A stretch of 64,000 nt of DNA. It comes from Quercus robur. Its lineage: Eukaryota; Streptophyta; Magnoliopsida; Fagales; Fagaceae. Location: positions 52,843,501 through 52,907,500 of the forward strand of contig NC_065539.1 in the NCBI RefSeq assembly GCF_932294415.1, in the 5' to 3' direction. The translations under genes were made by a program, and so were the position numbers. Positions 23,008 to 33,440 of the stretch are shown here, in pieces. How positions within the stretch are numbered: position 1 is the first letter of the stretch; each line of letters starts with the position of its first letter. The notes under the pieces are model-generated. The model did no database searches and was not told the DNA's origin. It saw nothing but the letters and a program-made list of their open reading frames with translations.

Positions 23008-24207
23008 AAAGAGAATACAAGTTTTGGACACAACCAAGGCCTTGTATGGTCCTCGGACCCAAGCCTCTGGGGAAACCAACTACTTACAAAGAGAATACAA
23101 GTTTTGGACAGAACCAAGGCCTTGTATGGTCCTCGAACCTAAGCCTCTGGGGAAACCAACTACTTACAAAGAGAATACAAGTTTTGGACAGAACCAAGGC
23201 CTTGTATGGTCCTCGAACCCAAGCCTCTGGGGAAACCAACTACTTCCAAAGAGAATACAAGTTTTGGACAGAACCAAGGCCTTGTATGGTCCTCGGACCC
23301 AAGCCTCTGGGAAAACCAACTACTTACAAAGAGAATACAAGTTTTGGACAGAACCAAGGCCTTGTATGGTCCTCGGACCCAAGCCTCTGGGGAAACCAAC
23401 TACTTACAAAGAGAATACCAGTTTTGGACAGAACCAAGGCCTTGTATGGTCCTCGGACCCAAGCCTCTGGGGAAACCAACTACTTACAAAGAGAATACAA
23501 GTTTTGGACAGAACCAAGGCCTTGTATGGTCCTCGGACCCAAGCCTCTTGGGAAACCAGCTACTTACAAAGAGAATACAAGTTTTGGACAGAACCAAGGC
23601 CTTGTATGGTCCTCGGACCCAAGCCTCTGGGGAAACCAACTACTTCCAAAGAGAATACAAGTTTTGGACAGAACCAAGGCCTTGTATGGTCCTCGGACCC
23701 AAGCCTCTGGGGAAACCAACTACTTACAAAGAGAATACAAGTTTTGGACAGAACCAAGGCCTTGTATGGTCCTCGGACCCAAGCCTCTGGGGAAACCAAC
23801 TACTTACAAAGAGAATACAAGTTTTGGACAGAACCAAGGCCTTGTATGGTCCTCGGACCCAAGCCTCTGGGGAAACCAACTACTTACAAAGAGAATACAA
23901 GTTTTGGACAGAACCAAGGCCTTGTATGGTCCTCGGACCCAAGCCTCTGGGGAAACCAACTACTTACAAAGAGAATACAAGTTTTGGACAGAACCAAGGC
24001 CTTTTATGGTCCTCGGACCCAAGCCTCTGGGGAAACCAACTACTTGCAAAGAGAATACAAGTTTTGGACAGAACCAAGGCCTTGTATGGTCCTCGGACCC
24101 AAGCCTCTGGGGAAACCAACTACTTGCAAAGAGAATACAAGTTTTGGACAGAACCAAGGCCTTGTATGGTCCTCGGACCCAAGCCTATGGGGAAACCAAC
24201 TACATAA
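23008..24207 (+). repeat. 80-bp tandem array, 15 copies
   Basis: Unit of 80 bp (GTTTTGGACAGAACCAAGGC ... AAGAGAATACAA) repeated 15 times over 1200 bp with only scattered differences. None of the three forward frames of the unit has a stop, and 80 is not a multiple of 3. Each frame therefore cycles through all three readings, giving overlapping 'proteins' of 330-420 residues. These are by-products of the array, not genes. It lies in the leader-like part of the LTR element. Confidence 0.92.
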
Positions 24208-25572
24208 AAGGAAAACTGTGTTACATGGATTCTCTAGCTTGCCCTTGGATCCTCAACACTAAAGGGACCAGTATGGAATGGAGTAACGTGTTTCCAAAAG
24301 CATAACTGAAGTCATGCAATGCTCGGTCACTCCCTCGGATGAATTATTTAGAATTTGTCGTCCTCAGACAATATTCTCGCGCTTATTACAGAACGTTCAA
24401 ACGTTATCTCGATTAGTTTCCTAAATTCAACTTACTATGAGTTATTATTATTATGCCTAATAGTGTCGGTAGAGTAGAATTAGCTGAATTGTGTTTCAAG
24501 AGTTCTTGCTTTAAATACCGCTGAGGAGAAACACACACATGGAGCACACCAACTCACAAAGTAGTGTTATCAAAGGAACAGCATTCAAAACAAGTAAAGA
24601 AATCGCCATTTTTTACTAAAGCAAAGAAATAGTACAGCGTACAATGAAAAGCTAGAATCAGTTTGTGTCAAAGCTCACTACATAACCAAAAAGAAAGGAA
24701 GATACAAGAGAATAAAGTAAAGCCGAGGAAGTAGATCAGAGGAGAGGTTGGCTACAGCTCCAAGACCTTGTTCTTCCTCAACGCTTTCACTTGCCCACAA
24801 CTCAAACAGCAAAAGAGACCCAACTTGAGCCTGACACCGCTGAAGGAAAGGTGCAAGGAGTTGGAAGTTGAGGGGCTTTCTCTAAATATTCGCCCGCCAC
24901 AAGGCAGAGGCGCTGATGGCGGAGAATCTTTCTTCTGACACACCAAAGTTCTGGTATGAACAGAACCTGCTTCGGATTTTGACTAAAAGAGGGAGAGACA
25001 TCCTTTCTCCTCGATTGAAATGGAGTACTCTCTTGAACTTATGCTTCCTGTGCCCATACCTCACCATTTTTAGTCTCATAAGGGCACGGCGCTTCGGTGG
25101 CGGAGAGATTTCCTTCTTCCCAACCCTCGCCTCAGACATATTGTGCTAAGGGAGGACAGCACTGAGTATAGGAGCTGTGATTTGGGAGAAAACTAAAGAA
25201 TTGGTGTGAGGATGAAGTAACTTTCTCTCCTATTTATTTAAAGAGATAAGGTGGTGGCATTTAATTCACGCAGCGTCCCAAGGAACGCTACAGACAAGAT
25301 GGCGTAGGCTCAATCTCCAACGCCACCTGCAACCAGGGGATTAAAGGAGTCTCTGGAAGGTGCACCTCGAACATTGGGACGCCAAAAAGTACTACGTAAC
25401 CAAAAACTACCTAAATACCCTTTAAGTTGTGGGCCAAGTGAATTCGCGGCCCAGGCCTGTTCTACATGGGGGCCCAGGGGCGATGGCCCACACCGAGGAA
25501 TAACTGTTGCCGAGGACAACTTCCTGCTCGGCACCTCGTGAAGTACCTGAGGAAAGGAAGAAACTGAACTCA

Positions 25573-25830
25573 AAGAGTCTTGGACAGAACCTAGGCCTTG
25601 TATGGTCCTCGGACCCAAGCCTATGGGGAAACCAAGTACTGAGAAAACCTAAGTTTCAGACAGAACCTAGGGTTTGCATGGTCCTCGGACTCAAGCCTAT
25701 GGGGAAACCAAGTAATAAAAATATATATATATATATAATAAAAAAAATTAAAAAAAAATAAAATCTAAGTTTAAGACAGAACCCAGGTGTTACGAAGTCC
25801 TCGGACTCAAGCCTTTTGGGAAACCGACTA
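25573..25830 (+). repeat. Diverged copies of the 80-bp unit
   Basis: Three separated, diverged versions (CTTGTATGGTCCTCGGACCC-like at 25596, 25676 and 25795), the last after an AT-rich interruption. They are older than the homogeneous array 1.4 kb upstream. Confidence 0.75.
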
Positions 25831-27442
25831 CTCGAATGGGGAAGGTTCTCGGCTCAAATACTGTGAAAGGTTAAAGCCAGTGTGTTAAAAAGATGGCGAA
25901 ACGACCCAACTTTCATTAACCTAAGGAAACTGTCCTTTTGGCGAGTGAAATGTCCTCGGATAGTTATTTCCTACACTGTATCGAGCACTTAGTCCTCATC
26001 TTGGCTAATTTTAAGGTGAGTTTCGTTCCTCACTGGTCGGCTTTGCTATGTTAAATAATTTTATTAAAGTTATGGTGACACCTTTTTATTAACAAATATT
26101 TCAGCCTTAGTTGTCATTAATTCAAATGCTATATTATTGTGCCGAGCAGCGTGTGTAAACTTATAAAACATAAAAACAAAACATGCGAAATAAATGAATA
26201 GCAACTTTTATTAATATGGAAAGTTGTTACAACGTACAAAGAAGGGCTTAAACAAGCCTCTACAAAAGGTGAACTGCCGAAGCAGCAATAACCACTGCAA
26301 TACAGATAAGTAAACAGTCAGGTGCCTTTTAAACTCGCCATCAAAGCTTCTCCAATCTCTGCCTCAGTACTGCTCGTATCAGGAGAAGAACCTTTTTTAG
26401 AAAAAGATAAAGGAGAAGGAAGAAGAATTGGAACACATGGAAGCACTTCAGCAAGCTCTTGTCACCAAAAAGCACAAAGGAAGAAGAAGATGGAGGACAT
26501 GAGCAGAAGATGGAGGAGATGAATGAGGAAGATGGAGGACATAAGCAAGAGAAGGAGGAGAAGAAGAGGGAAGAAATGAAAAGAAGGAGAAAGGAGCAAA
26601 AGAGAGAGAAGGAAAAGCCCCAGGATGGAGCTGGAGGTGGAAAGAAGAAGAAAGAAAAGTAAAGGGTGGCGCCAGTGAACGAAGAGAGGAAGAAGCAGGG
26701 GCATTTAGTCCCTGCCCCAGTCCTGACTCCTAGCACACTGGTACCACATTAGATATGCTCATGAGAGAGCGGGTGGTGATGATGCTGTGTGTCCTCGGCT
26801 CAGTCACGTCGAAGGTGCGACGTGACGAGTTCCTGCTTCGGATTTTGGCTGAAAGGTAGGCAAGACAAATCTTAAGTCTCCGCCATCCTTGCCCCGACCG
26901 ATCTATCTCGAGCTTGGCCAGAACAAGGTATTTTTGGGAGAGAGAAGGTTTCTTCATCACCTATGACTGTGGCGAACGTATTACGAGTCGAGGTATAATC
27001 AAAGGGTAAATGTAAATTCTGGGAAGAATCTAAGGACTTCAGTTTTCTGGGGGATTAAGGGATTCACATATGGAAAAAACAACTCATGTCCACCCTCTTT
27101 ATATAAGGGACGAAGAGGATGGCATTAAATGTGTTCAGATCTTCAAGGAAATCTGCCAGCGAGAATGCGCCTGTTCCGCTCCCCCACGTCATCAGCAGCC
27201 ATTGAATTTGAGAGGTCTCGTGAAGGGAAAACATTAAAGACCTACTTCGGATAGCCAAACGGACAGAACGTATCAAGGCTAAATCAAGAAGGATATCTCG
27301 TAGATCGAAGCGTTCCCTGGGCATTTGGAGAATTGCCAACGCCAGGGAAGGGTCGAATTAAATGAGCCGTAATAAAAGCTCGGGGTTACCAAAACCCCCC
27401 TCTCCAACTAAAAGGTCGGACAGCAGGGTTTTGAGGGGCTAT

Positions 27443-28058
27443 TGTGGGGCCCAACAATATATGGGCCAGGCCCACTTGTTCACGGGAAGCTTTAAGGCCC
27501 AAGCCGAAGGAGGTGGTAGTCCAGGCTCATTAGTGTAAAGCACAAATGGGCCCAGAGAGGCAGCCGAGGACGGTGCAGCCCTCGGCTGGTCCAAAGCTCC
27601 ACCAAGAAAAGGGGCAAAAGCGGCATAGGGACAATCTTAAAAGAAAATCTGAAATATCTAGGAAAGGCTGCCCTTACTGCCTTTCCCAGACTGAGTTTTG
27701 CACCTAACAGAGCCGTGTTCTTTAGCTTTATCAACTACTCCCAACGAATTGGGTCTGGGACAGATGGGACAAGTATCAGTCTTGGAAAGGTTGACCCTAC
27801 ACGTGGACGAAGGAAATTGAACGCATGCTAGTATAAAAGAAAAAATATGTAACCTAAAAGGGGGCTGGAGTCCCACTAGGAAAAAGAGGGTTCCTAAGGT
27901 GAATACACCTGAGCCATGTAAGAACACCTTAACAAAAACCACCGCCGGGTAAACACGACTTAGCCTTTCGATCCCACTCTCTACAAATGATATTGTATGG
28001 GCCCATTCACGTCCTGACGCAACAACTATTATGGTTCGTTTCGGAACGTGACCCTACA
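27443..28058 (+). repeat. 3' LTR
   Basis: Pairs with 22147-22762. Preceded by the purine-rich tract and followed by GAATC. Confidence 0.9.
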
Positions 28059-28143
28059 GAATCTATTCCAAACATATATGTCATGTTTCCTTACTTTAAC
28101 AGAGTACAGATATTTAAATTTGATATTTTTAGATACTTTTTCA

Positions 28144-28504
28144 GTCGTTTAACATGCCAACTCTCTCCTTCTAATACTAGTATCCACTTCAGTACTACTC
28201 ACTAATCTCCACCGATCTTCACCTATATAGATTCTAAAGTGGGTGATGGCAATGATAGTAACCATGCCACCATCTTTGTATGAATAAGAACGGTTATGAA
28301 ACCATAAGTCCATAGCGCAAATTTCAACAAGTGAATAAGCCACGACTTTTTTCCGAGTATCTTTTTTTGAGAAGGTCCGAGTATCTAAATAAGTCAATAA
28401 TTCTTGGGTTAAAAAACAATTATCGTCTTTAAAAATGCAATTGTTTAAGAAAATAGAAGAGTAGGGATTCTGGGACTTCCAATATACCAGTTGATCAATG
28501 TTTG
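28144..28504 (+). pseudogene. CDC73 5' UTR fragment, copy E
   Basis: 28144-28226 matches the CDC73 5' UTR as in block B, followed by the same foreign 280 bp. The coding remnant seen in B at 9928 is missing, because the sequence jumps at TTTGAACT (28501-28508) straight to the U2 3' flank. Confidence 0.55.
28362..28375 (-). mobile_element. Tail-only micro-insertion (14 nt)
   Basis: TTTTTTTGAGAAGG (minus strand CCTTCTC followed by A7) between two copies of TCCGAGTATC (28352-28361, 28376-28385). Block B has a single uninterrupted TCCGAGTATC at 9786-9795. Confidence 0.75.
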
Positions 28505-28519
28505 AACTAGAATTGGGTG

Positions 28520-28712
28520 GGGTGCGCCAGGCCCGAGCAATAGTGCAACGCATGGGCAACGCTTAAGAGCCCCAGCAGCAAGCTACTGTGGTGGGCTCTC
28601 CCCCTCAAGAAATAAATTTAATATCAAGTGGGCCGATGACCCACATATCAGATATTAAACTGATAAGAACAGATACTACACTTGATCTTAGCCAAAAGGC
28701 CGAGAAAGGTAT
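28520..28712 (-). ncRNA. U2: U2 snRNA gene, copy 5 (slightly degraded)
   Basis: Starts at 28712 with an intact 5' half up to stem IIb. Changes follow: CACTTGATATT instead of CACACGATATT beside the Sm site, GCTGC in the 3' stem (still a G-U pair) and GTTGCCC in the last loop. The 3' box AGTTCAAA is intact. The promoter is kept but has one extra base beside the USE. Confidence 0.88.
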
Positions 28713-28737
28713 GAGTCTTACAGTCACTCATGCCATC

Positions 28738-28788
28738 TTTTATTGTCCAACTCGTAAAGGTTCTCTTCTTCTGGAGGCAGTGTGGGAC
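28738..28788 (-). promoter_or_regulatory. U2 copy 5 promoter (USE + TATA)
   Basis: USE GTCCCACACTG 28778-28788 and ATAAAA 28738-28743, 34 bp apart. The initial region differs from the other copies (GTGACTGTAAGACTC before the start). Confidence 0.8.
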
Positions 28789-29654
28789 AAATACTGCGGT
28801 AACCTATCACTTCTTTTTTACATCTGATTTTGTATTTCTGGCTGAGATGTCAAATGCAAAGCTCAAAGTTAAACCAGTTTTGTATTAACAGATACGATTC
28901 TTGTGATTGAACCTGATAAGGCTATTGAGTCTTAAACAGATCGAAACTTTGTGTACAATAAATAATTTACGAGTTTATCAAAATGATGCAGCGTAAGTGG
29001 CTGTCCAGAAAAAAAAGAACAGATGATTTTTTTGCTGCATTAATGTAGCCTGTTACCATTGCAAGGATGATGGATGCTAATGACAACATTCAATGTGTTA
29101 CAATTCTCAAGATGATTGTGGCTACTTCAGATTCAATATAGAAACATGGTTTAGAGTTTATACACGACACAGGAACATTCTTCTTTAACAAGTGAAAGAT
29201 TGAAAGTTTCAATATTATGAAGTGATTTGACGATCACCAGTAACAAAAACTCAATTCACCTTGGCCTTCCAGATTTTTTGATATGCAGTTTGACTTCATC
29301 ATTGATGGATGAGCCTTATGATAGAATCACACGAAAAGTTGAAGTTCTCAAAAGAAGATGCAAGAAACTTTACATTATTCGTAGCATATTGTTGTGGTAT
29401 AATATGAATGAAAAGGAACAACATTCTATATAATACAATCAGTAAGGGAAGTTGTCCATCCTTTGTTCTTACTTAGACAAATAAACAAAATATATATTAT
29501 ATAATGATTATCCAACATCTTGGGATTTTGTAGACAATTGTTGGAACCCACCTCCCCTACCCCTTTTTGTTAAAGTTAACTTTATTGCAACCATCAGTGT
29601 CAGTGATGACAAAGCAAAATCGTAAGGGAGAAGTCCTGGCTTTATTGATGTTTA

Positions 29655-30564
29655 GGGGTTGTTTGGATTTAGTATTTTCCATCACCTATCACTCTGTTTT
29701 CATCACCTATAACTCAAAATTGGTGGGTCCCACAACTGTTTGGTTTGTTTGGATTTGTTTTCAGTTTTTGTTTCCATCACTTAATTCTCTGATTTTTGAG
29801 TAATGAGTTATGAAAATTGAAAACAACTTTTAGGTGTTTTTGAGTTATGATGACATTTTAGTAAATACACACATATTTGAGGGACCCACAGTCAGAGAGT
29901 AGTCAAATCTGGTCTGGACCGTCTGGTCTTCTTCTTCTTCTTTTTTCCTTTCACGCTGAGTTTGGTCTTCTTTTTCTTCTTCTTCTTCTTTTTTTCTTCT
30001 TCTTTTCTTTCCTTTTCACACTGGGTTTTTTTTTTTTTTTTTTTCTTTCACGCTGGATCTGGGCTTGATTTCTCTATTCTTCTACTCTTCTTCTTCTTCT
30101 TTTTCTTTCCTTTTCACATTGGGTTTCTGGGTTTGGTTTCTTTTTCTTTTTTTTTCTTTCACACTAGGTCTGGGCTTGGTTTCTCTATTTTTCTCTTCTT
30201 CTTCTTCTTCTTCTTCTTCTTCTTCTTTTCTTTCCTTTTCACATTGGGTTTCTGGGTTTGGTTTCTTTTTTTCTTTTCTTTTTTTTCATTCATTTTCACT
30301 AGGTTCGGTGAGTTTGGGTATTGGGGGTTGAAGGAAAGAAGAAAAAGAAGAAAAAGAAATAAGAAGTAAAAGCTGCACCAAACCAATCCGTGGGTCCCAC
30401 AAAAAGTAAATTTTTTTGAGTTATCAAAATTGGAAACAAGTGCCAAATATGCCACCTTAGGAAGTTGTGGTATTTTAATTTTAAGTGGTGAGTTATAGAG
30501 TGATGAGTGATGAAAATTGAGTGAGGAGTGAAGAGTGATGGATTTTTAAAAACCAAACAGCCCC
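29655..30564. mobile_element. PIF/Harbinger-like element, 910 bp
   Basis: Inverted ends GGGGTTGTTTGGATTTAG and AAAAACCAAACAGCCCC plus CCATCAC inside both. TTA duplicated at 29652-29654 and 30565-30567. The empty site is in block A at 8634-8642 (GATGTTTAGGATCCTC). The interior is strongly pyrimidine-biased (TTCTTC tracts, 29930-30290). Long open frames there are low-complexity artefacts. Confidence 0.85.
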
Positions 30565-30603
30565 TTAGTATCCTCTTATAGTTGAAGCAAAAGCAACCCT
30601 TCT

Positions 30604-31112
30604 TGGTCCAATTCGATCCACTCGGTATTATTCGGTCCAATTCGGTCTTATTCGGTTTATTTGGTCTTATTCCGTCCATTTGATCCAATTCAGTCTAATT
30701 TGGTCCATTCAGTCTACCATTGTCTACTTGGTCTGCTTCGGTCTTATTCGGTCCACTTCAGTTCAATTAGGCCTTATTCAGTCCAATGTGGTCCATTTTC
30801 TCTACTTCAGTTTATTCTGGCCATTCATTCCACTTCGGTCCACATCAGTACATTCACTTTATTTCGGTCCAAACTAGTCTTATTCGGTCTAATTGGTCCA
30901 ATTCGGTCCACCTTAGCTGATTCGGTTGATTTCAGTCCAATTCGTCCACTTCATTCCTACTCAGTCCATTCAGTCCACTTGGTCCAACTCAGTCCACCTT
31001 TGTCCATTTAGTTCACTACAGTCCAATTCGGCCACCTTTTATATTTTTTAATCCACTCTTATTCATTCAGTCCATTTCTGTTCATTTAAACTATTTTGGA
31101 CTAATTGAGCCT
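30604..31112. repeat. GGTCCA minisatellite, copy E
   Basis: Same type of array, here placed after the 8440-8650-like region and not before it. Ends GGACTAATTGAGCC and continues into the common tail. Confidence 0.8.
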
Positions 31113-31331
31113 TAAATTTATTCTTTTTGTAGGTTGTATTTTCAGTTTTGGGCTAAAAAATACAAACAAAATAAGAAATAGAAATTAGAGATAGGGGCCT
31201 AAAAAATGCAATAAAATTAATAAATATTCATAAAATTACCTTAAAATTCAAGTTTTAATAATATAAGTATTATACTTATATTTGGAAAGAAAAAAAATGC
31301 TACAACTCTAAACTTATATAATAATTTAAAA

Positions 31332-31499
31332 GAGAAATGATATGTCTACAACATTTTTACAACAAATCCTAAGTAGCAAGTTTTACTGGTTGTTATTGTT
31401 AGGGTAAAAAAGTAATCCTAGTGTTAGTTTCAAATTTGAACTAATAATAACTAACCACTTGTGATTTGTTGTAAAAATGTTATAAACGTAGCATCTCTC
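31332..31499. mobile_element. Mutator-type MITE, 168 bp
   Basis: Nearly palindromic. Ends GAGAAATGATATGTCTACAA and its inverted match GTAGCATCTCTC, with TTTTTACAACAAATC inside both. Flanked by a perfect 9-bp AATTTAAAA (31323-31331, 31500-31508), the Mutator hallmark. A relative is at 46242-46410. Confidence 0.9.
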
Positions 31500-31508
31500 A
31501 ATTTAAAA

Positions 31509-32400
31509 ACATGTTACATTTGAGTCCAAATCTTCTATTCTACTCTTCCTGCTCCACTATATATTCTACAAATGAAAACATATCACATGTTCATCTAATT
31601 GATTAAATGCTAAATTTATGCCTTCTATTATTTCAATTTCCTAAATTTATGGTTGGAGGCTCTGAAAGGACAGCCATAGATCAAGTGCCAGCCACCATAC
31701 TAATTCAATAATTCATTTGAAAGGACTAGTTTTGAATCAAAATTGTGAAAGTGAAGTCGCACCAGTTTCTTTAAAGTACTCAAAAGCACTTAGTGCTGCC
31801 ACATTACTTTCTTCTTAAAGGGTCACTCACAAGAATCAGAGCTTCAGTTGCCAATTAGTAGAATTGTAAAGAAATTGAAAATTTGACTAAGTTTTGCACA
31901 TAGGTTAGTCATCTAAAAAAAAGTACAACGTCCATGATGGAATTATTAATAAAGATAAATTTAAATAGATTTGACATAATTGATAATTCAACACACAAGT
32001 ATAAAAAATCTTGTAAAAATAGCATATTGTCAAATTATTGAAAATTCAAAATAAACCATTATTTCAGCAATAGCATATTACTGAGACAGTTCAGGGTTCA
32101 CACTAGACTATCTTCATATCAAGATAAAACAGTTCTTCGCTAAATAATAATTAAATTCAGAATCTTCCCTTGAGGGTAGAAACGACACATTTATAGATAA
32201 TCATACTTAATATGTCAGTGTCAAAGAACAGGTAAGTTTCACTGCATGCCGATCCTGCAACTTGATGAAACAGCAGCATATAAAAGCAAAACAAGACTAC
32301 CTTCCTGAAGTAAATTATATACAGGTTATATTGAACTATTAAAAATGGTATATGGTTCTCAGTATGATTAGCATCATCATTAGCTCAAAAAGAGTTCTAC
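31509..32400. other. Intergenic, nothing recognised
   Basis: AT-rich with no open frame or repeat I can place. Confidence 0.4.
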
Positions 32401-32403
32401 TAA

Positions 32404-32700
32404 GTGTACGTTTGGGTCCGGCTTATACGTTTGCGTTTGCATTTGCATTTTTCTGTTCTTTTTTTATTTCTTTTTTTCACGCATTTTGGGACAAATTTTA
32501 CTGTTATGGCTACTGTTTATGAATAGTAGCCACAAAGTTTGACTTGTCAAACAATTTTCAGCCAATCAGTGCACACCATGCACTGTTCACAGACCCATAA
32601 ATTTTACTTTTCAGCAACTTTTTCATTAAAAATGAGTCTCACGGTACTATTCACACATTTTACAGTGTTTTTCAGTTTTCAGCTGTATCCAAACGGACCC
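32404..32700. mobile_element. PIF/Harbinger-like MITE, 297 bp
   Basis: Ends GTGTACGTTTGGGTCC and ATCCAAACGGACCC, flanked by TAA (32401-32403, 32701-32703). Same family as 11663-11986 (shared ACTGTTCAC, AAAAATG and TCAGTTTTCAGC parts). Confidence 0.85.
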
Positions 32701-32703
32701 TAA

Positions 32704-32791
32704 GATTATAAAACAGAAGATGCAAATTTCCTTCTGAATAACATATATATTCCTTTCATGATTTAAATTAAGTTCAAAATCTGTCCTCAGC

Positions 32792-32850
<59 letters not shown>

Positions 32851-33440
32851 CCAAATTTCATGACATGAATTTCTAGCAAAGCAGAAATCACTACTAAGAA
32901 CCTTTGGTGCAAATTTTCACAAAGTAACCAAGGATTTTTCTCAAAATTAAATGCCTGCGTTATTATCCAGCAGGGACTAAAACTGAAAAATATAGAAGGA
33001 GCACATATCTTAAATACTAGAACTTAACCAATAAACCAATCCAATGGTGCTTTGAGATGTAAGACGAAAAAAAGTTCCTGCTTAATAGCAAGGCCACCAG
33101 CATCCATTGTTTCCTGTTGTAATCGACGTAACATCTCCCAAATTCTTCTCCACAACCAGATGGACATATGCCAAAATCAACAGGGCCAAAACAGCCACAG
33201 AATAGAAAGAACATCACTGAATCGAGAACAACTCTAATCAAACATCTAACAAGAAATCCAATAATAAAGTTACTGCATCATTAAAAGGAACATACGAGTA
33301 ACTAAGGGGCATTTCCACAATCACATATTATAAGCAAGACTGATCAAAAAAGGATCATTGAGTCATAAACTGATAACTGCAAGGAAACAAAATAGTCAAA
33401 ATTAAAGCAACAATTATGTCATAAAGATGAAAGTATGATA
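32704..33440. repeat. Old copy of the 3' flank of the DUF2828 gene
   Basis: Resembles 40060-40710 in order: AATAACATATATATTC, TCTGTCCTCAGCCACATATA, TTATCCAGCAGG, AAACATCTAACAAG, CTGCATCATTAAAAGGAAC. Most diverged of four such copies. It includes a (TA)n expansion at 32795-32845. It does not reach the coding region. Confidence 0.65.
32795..32845. repeat. (TA)n microsatellite
   Basis: About 25 AT units, an expansion of ATATATA present at this place in the other copies of the flank. Confidence 0.9.

Larger units (their letters stand above)
22147..28058 (+). mobile_element. Non-autonomous LTR retrotransposon (LARD-like), 5.9 kb (fossil)
   Basis: Two 616-bp LTRs enclose 4.68 kb. Target duplication GAATC at 22142-22146 and 28059-28063. 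The uninterrupted site survives in block B at about 9370 (AAAATGGAATCTATTCC). Directly after the first LTR comes ATTGGCGCCGTCTGTGGGG, a primer-binding-site-like stretch typical of Gypsy (Tat/Athila-type) elements. A purine-rich tract (TTTTGAGGGGCTAT) precedes the second LTR. No gag or pol is recognisable. The interior holds the 80-bp array and purine-rich DNA. The LTRs differ at 5 of 616 bases, so insertion is recent, probably under a few million years. Confidence 0.88.
21847..31331. repeat. Composite block copy E (rearranged)
   Basis: Starts as block B (9078 onward), is interrupted by the LTR element, resumes at 28059 and then jumps at 28504 to the U2 3' flank. After U2 the parts come in a different order from A: MITE-flank region, 8440-8650-like region (with its own MITE inserted), then minisatellite, then common tail. 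Confidence 0.65.

Noticed and set aside
23008-24207. CRISPR-like array
   Set aside because: Direct repeats without unique spacers, in a plant LTR element.
23024-24305. Overlapping open frames of 333-419 codons
   Set aside because: All lie in the 80-bp array, in all frames of the plus strand and partly on the minus strand; produced by the repeat.
26341-26736. Open frames in Ser/Leu/Phe or Lys/Glu repeats
   Set aside because: Purine-rich tract of the LTR element read on either strand.
29877-30369. Phe/Ser-rich open frames up to 135 codons
   Set aside because: Pyrimidine tracts inside a PIF-like element; low complexity only.
32795-32845. (TA)n tracts as promoters or origins
   Set aside because: Simple microsatellites; variable expansion of ATATATA seen in paralogous copies.
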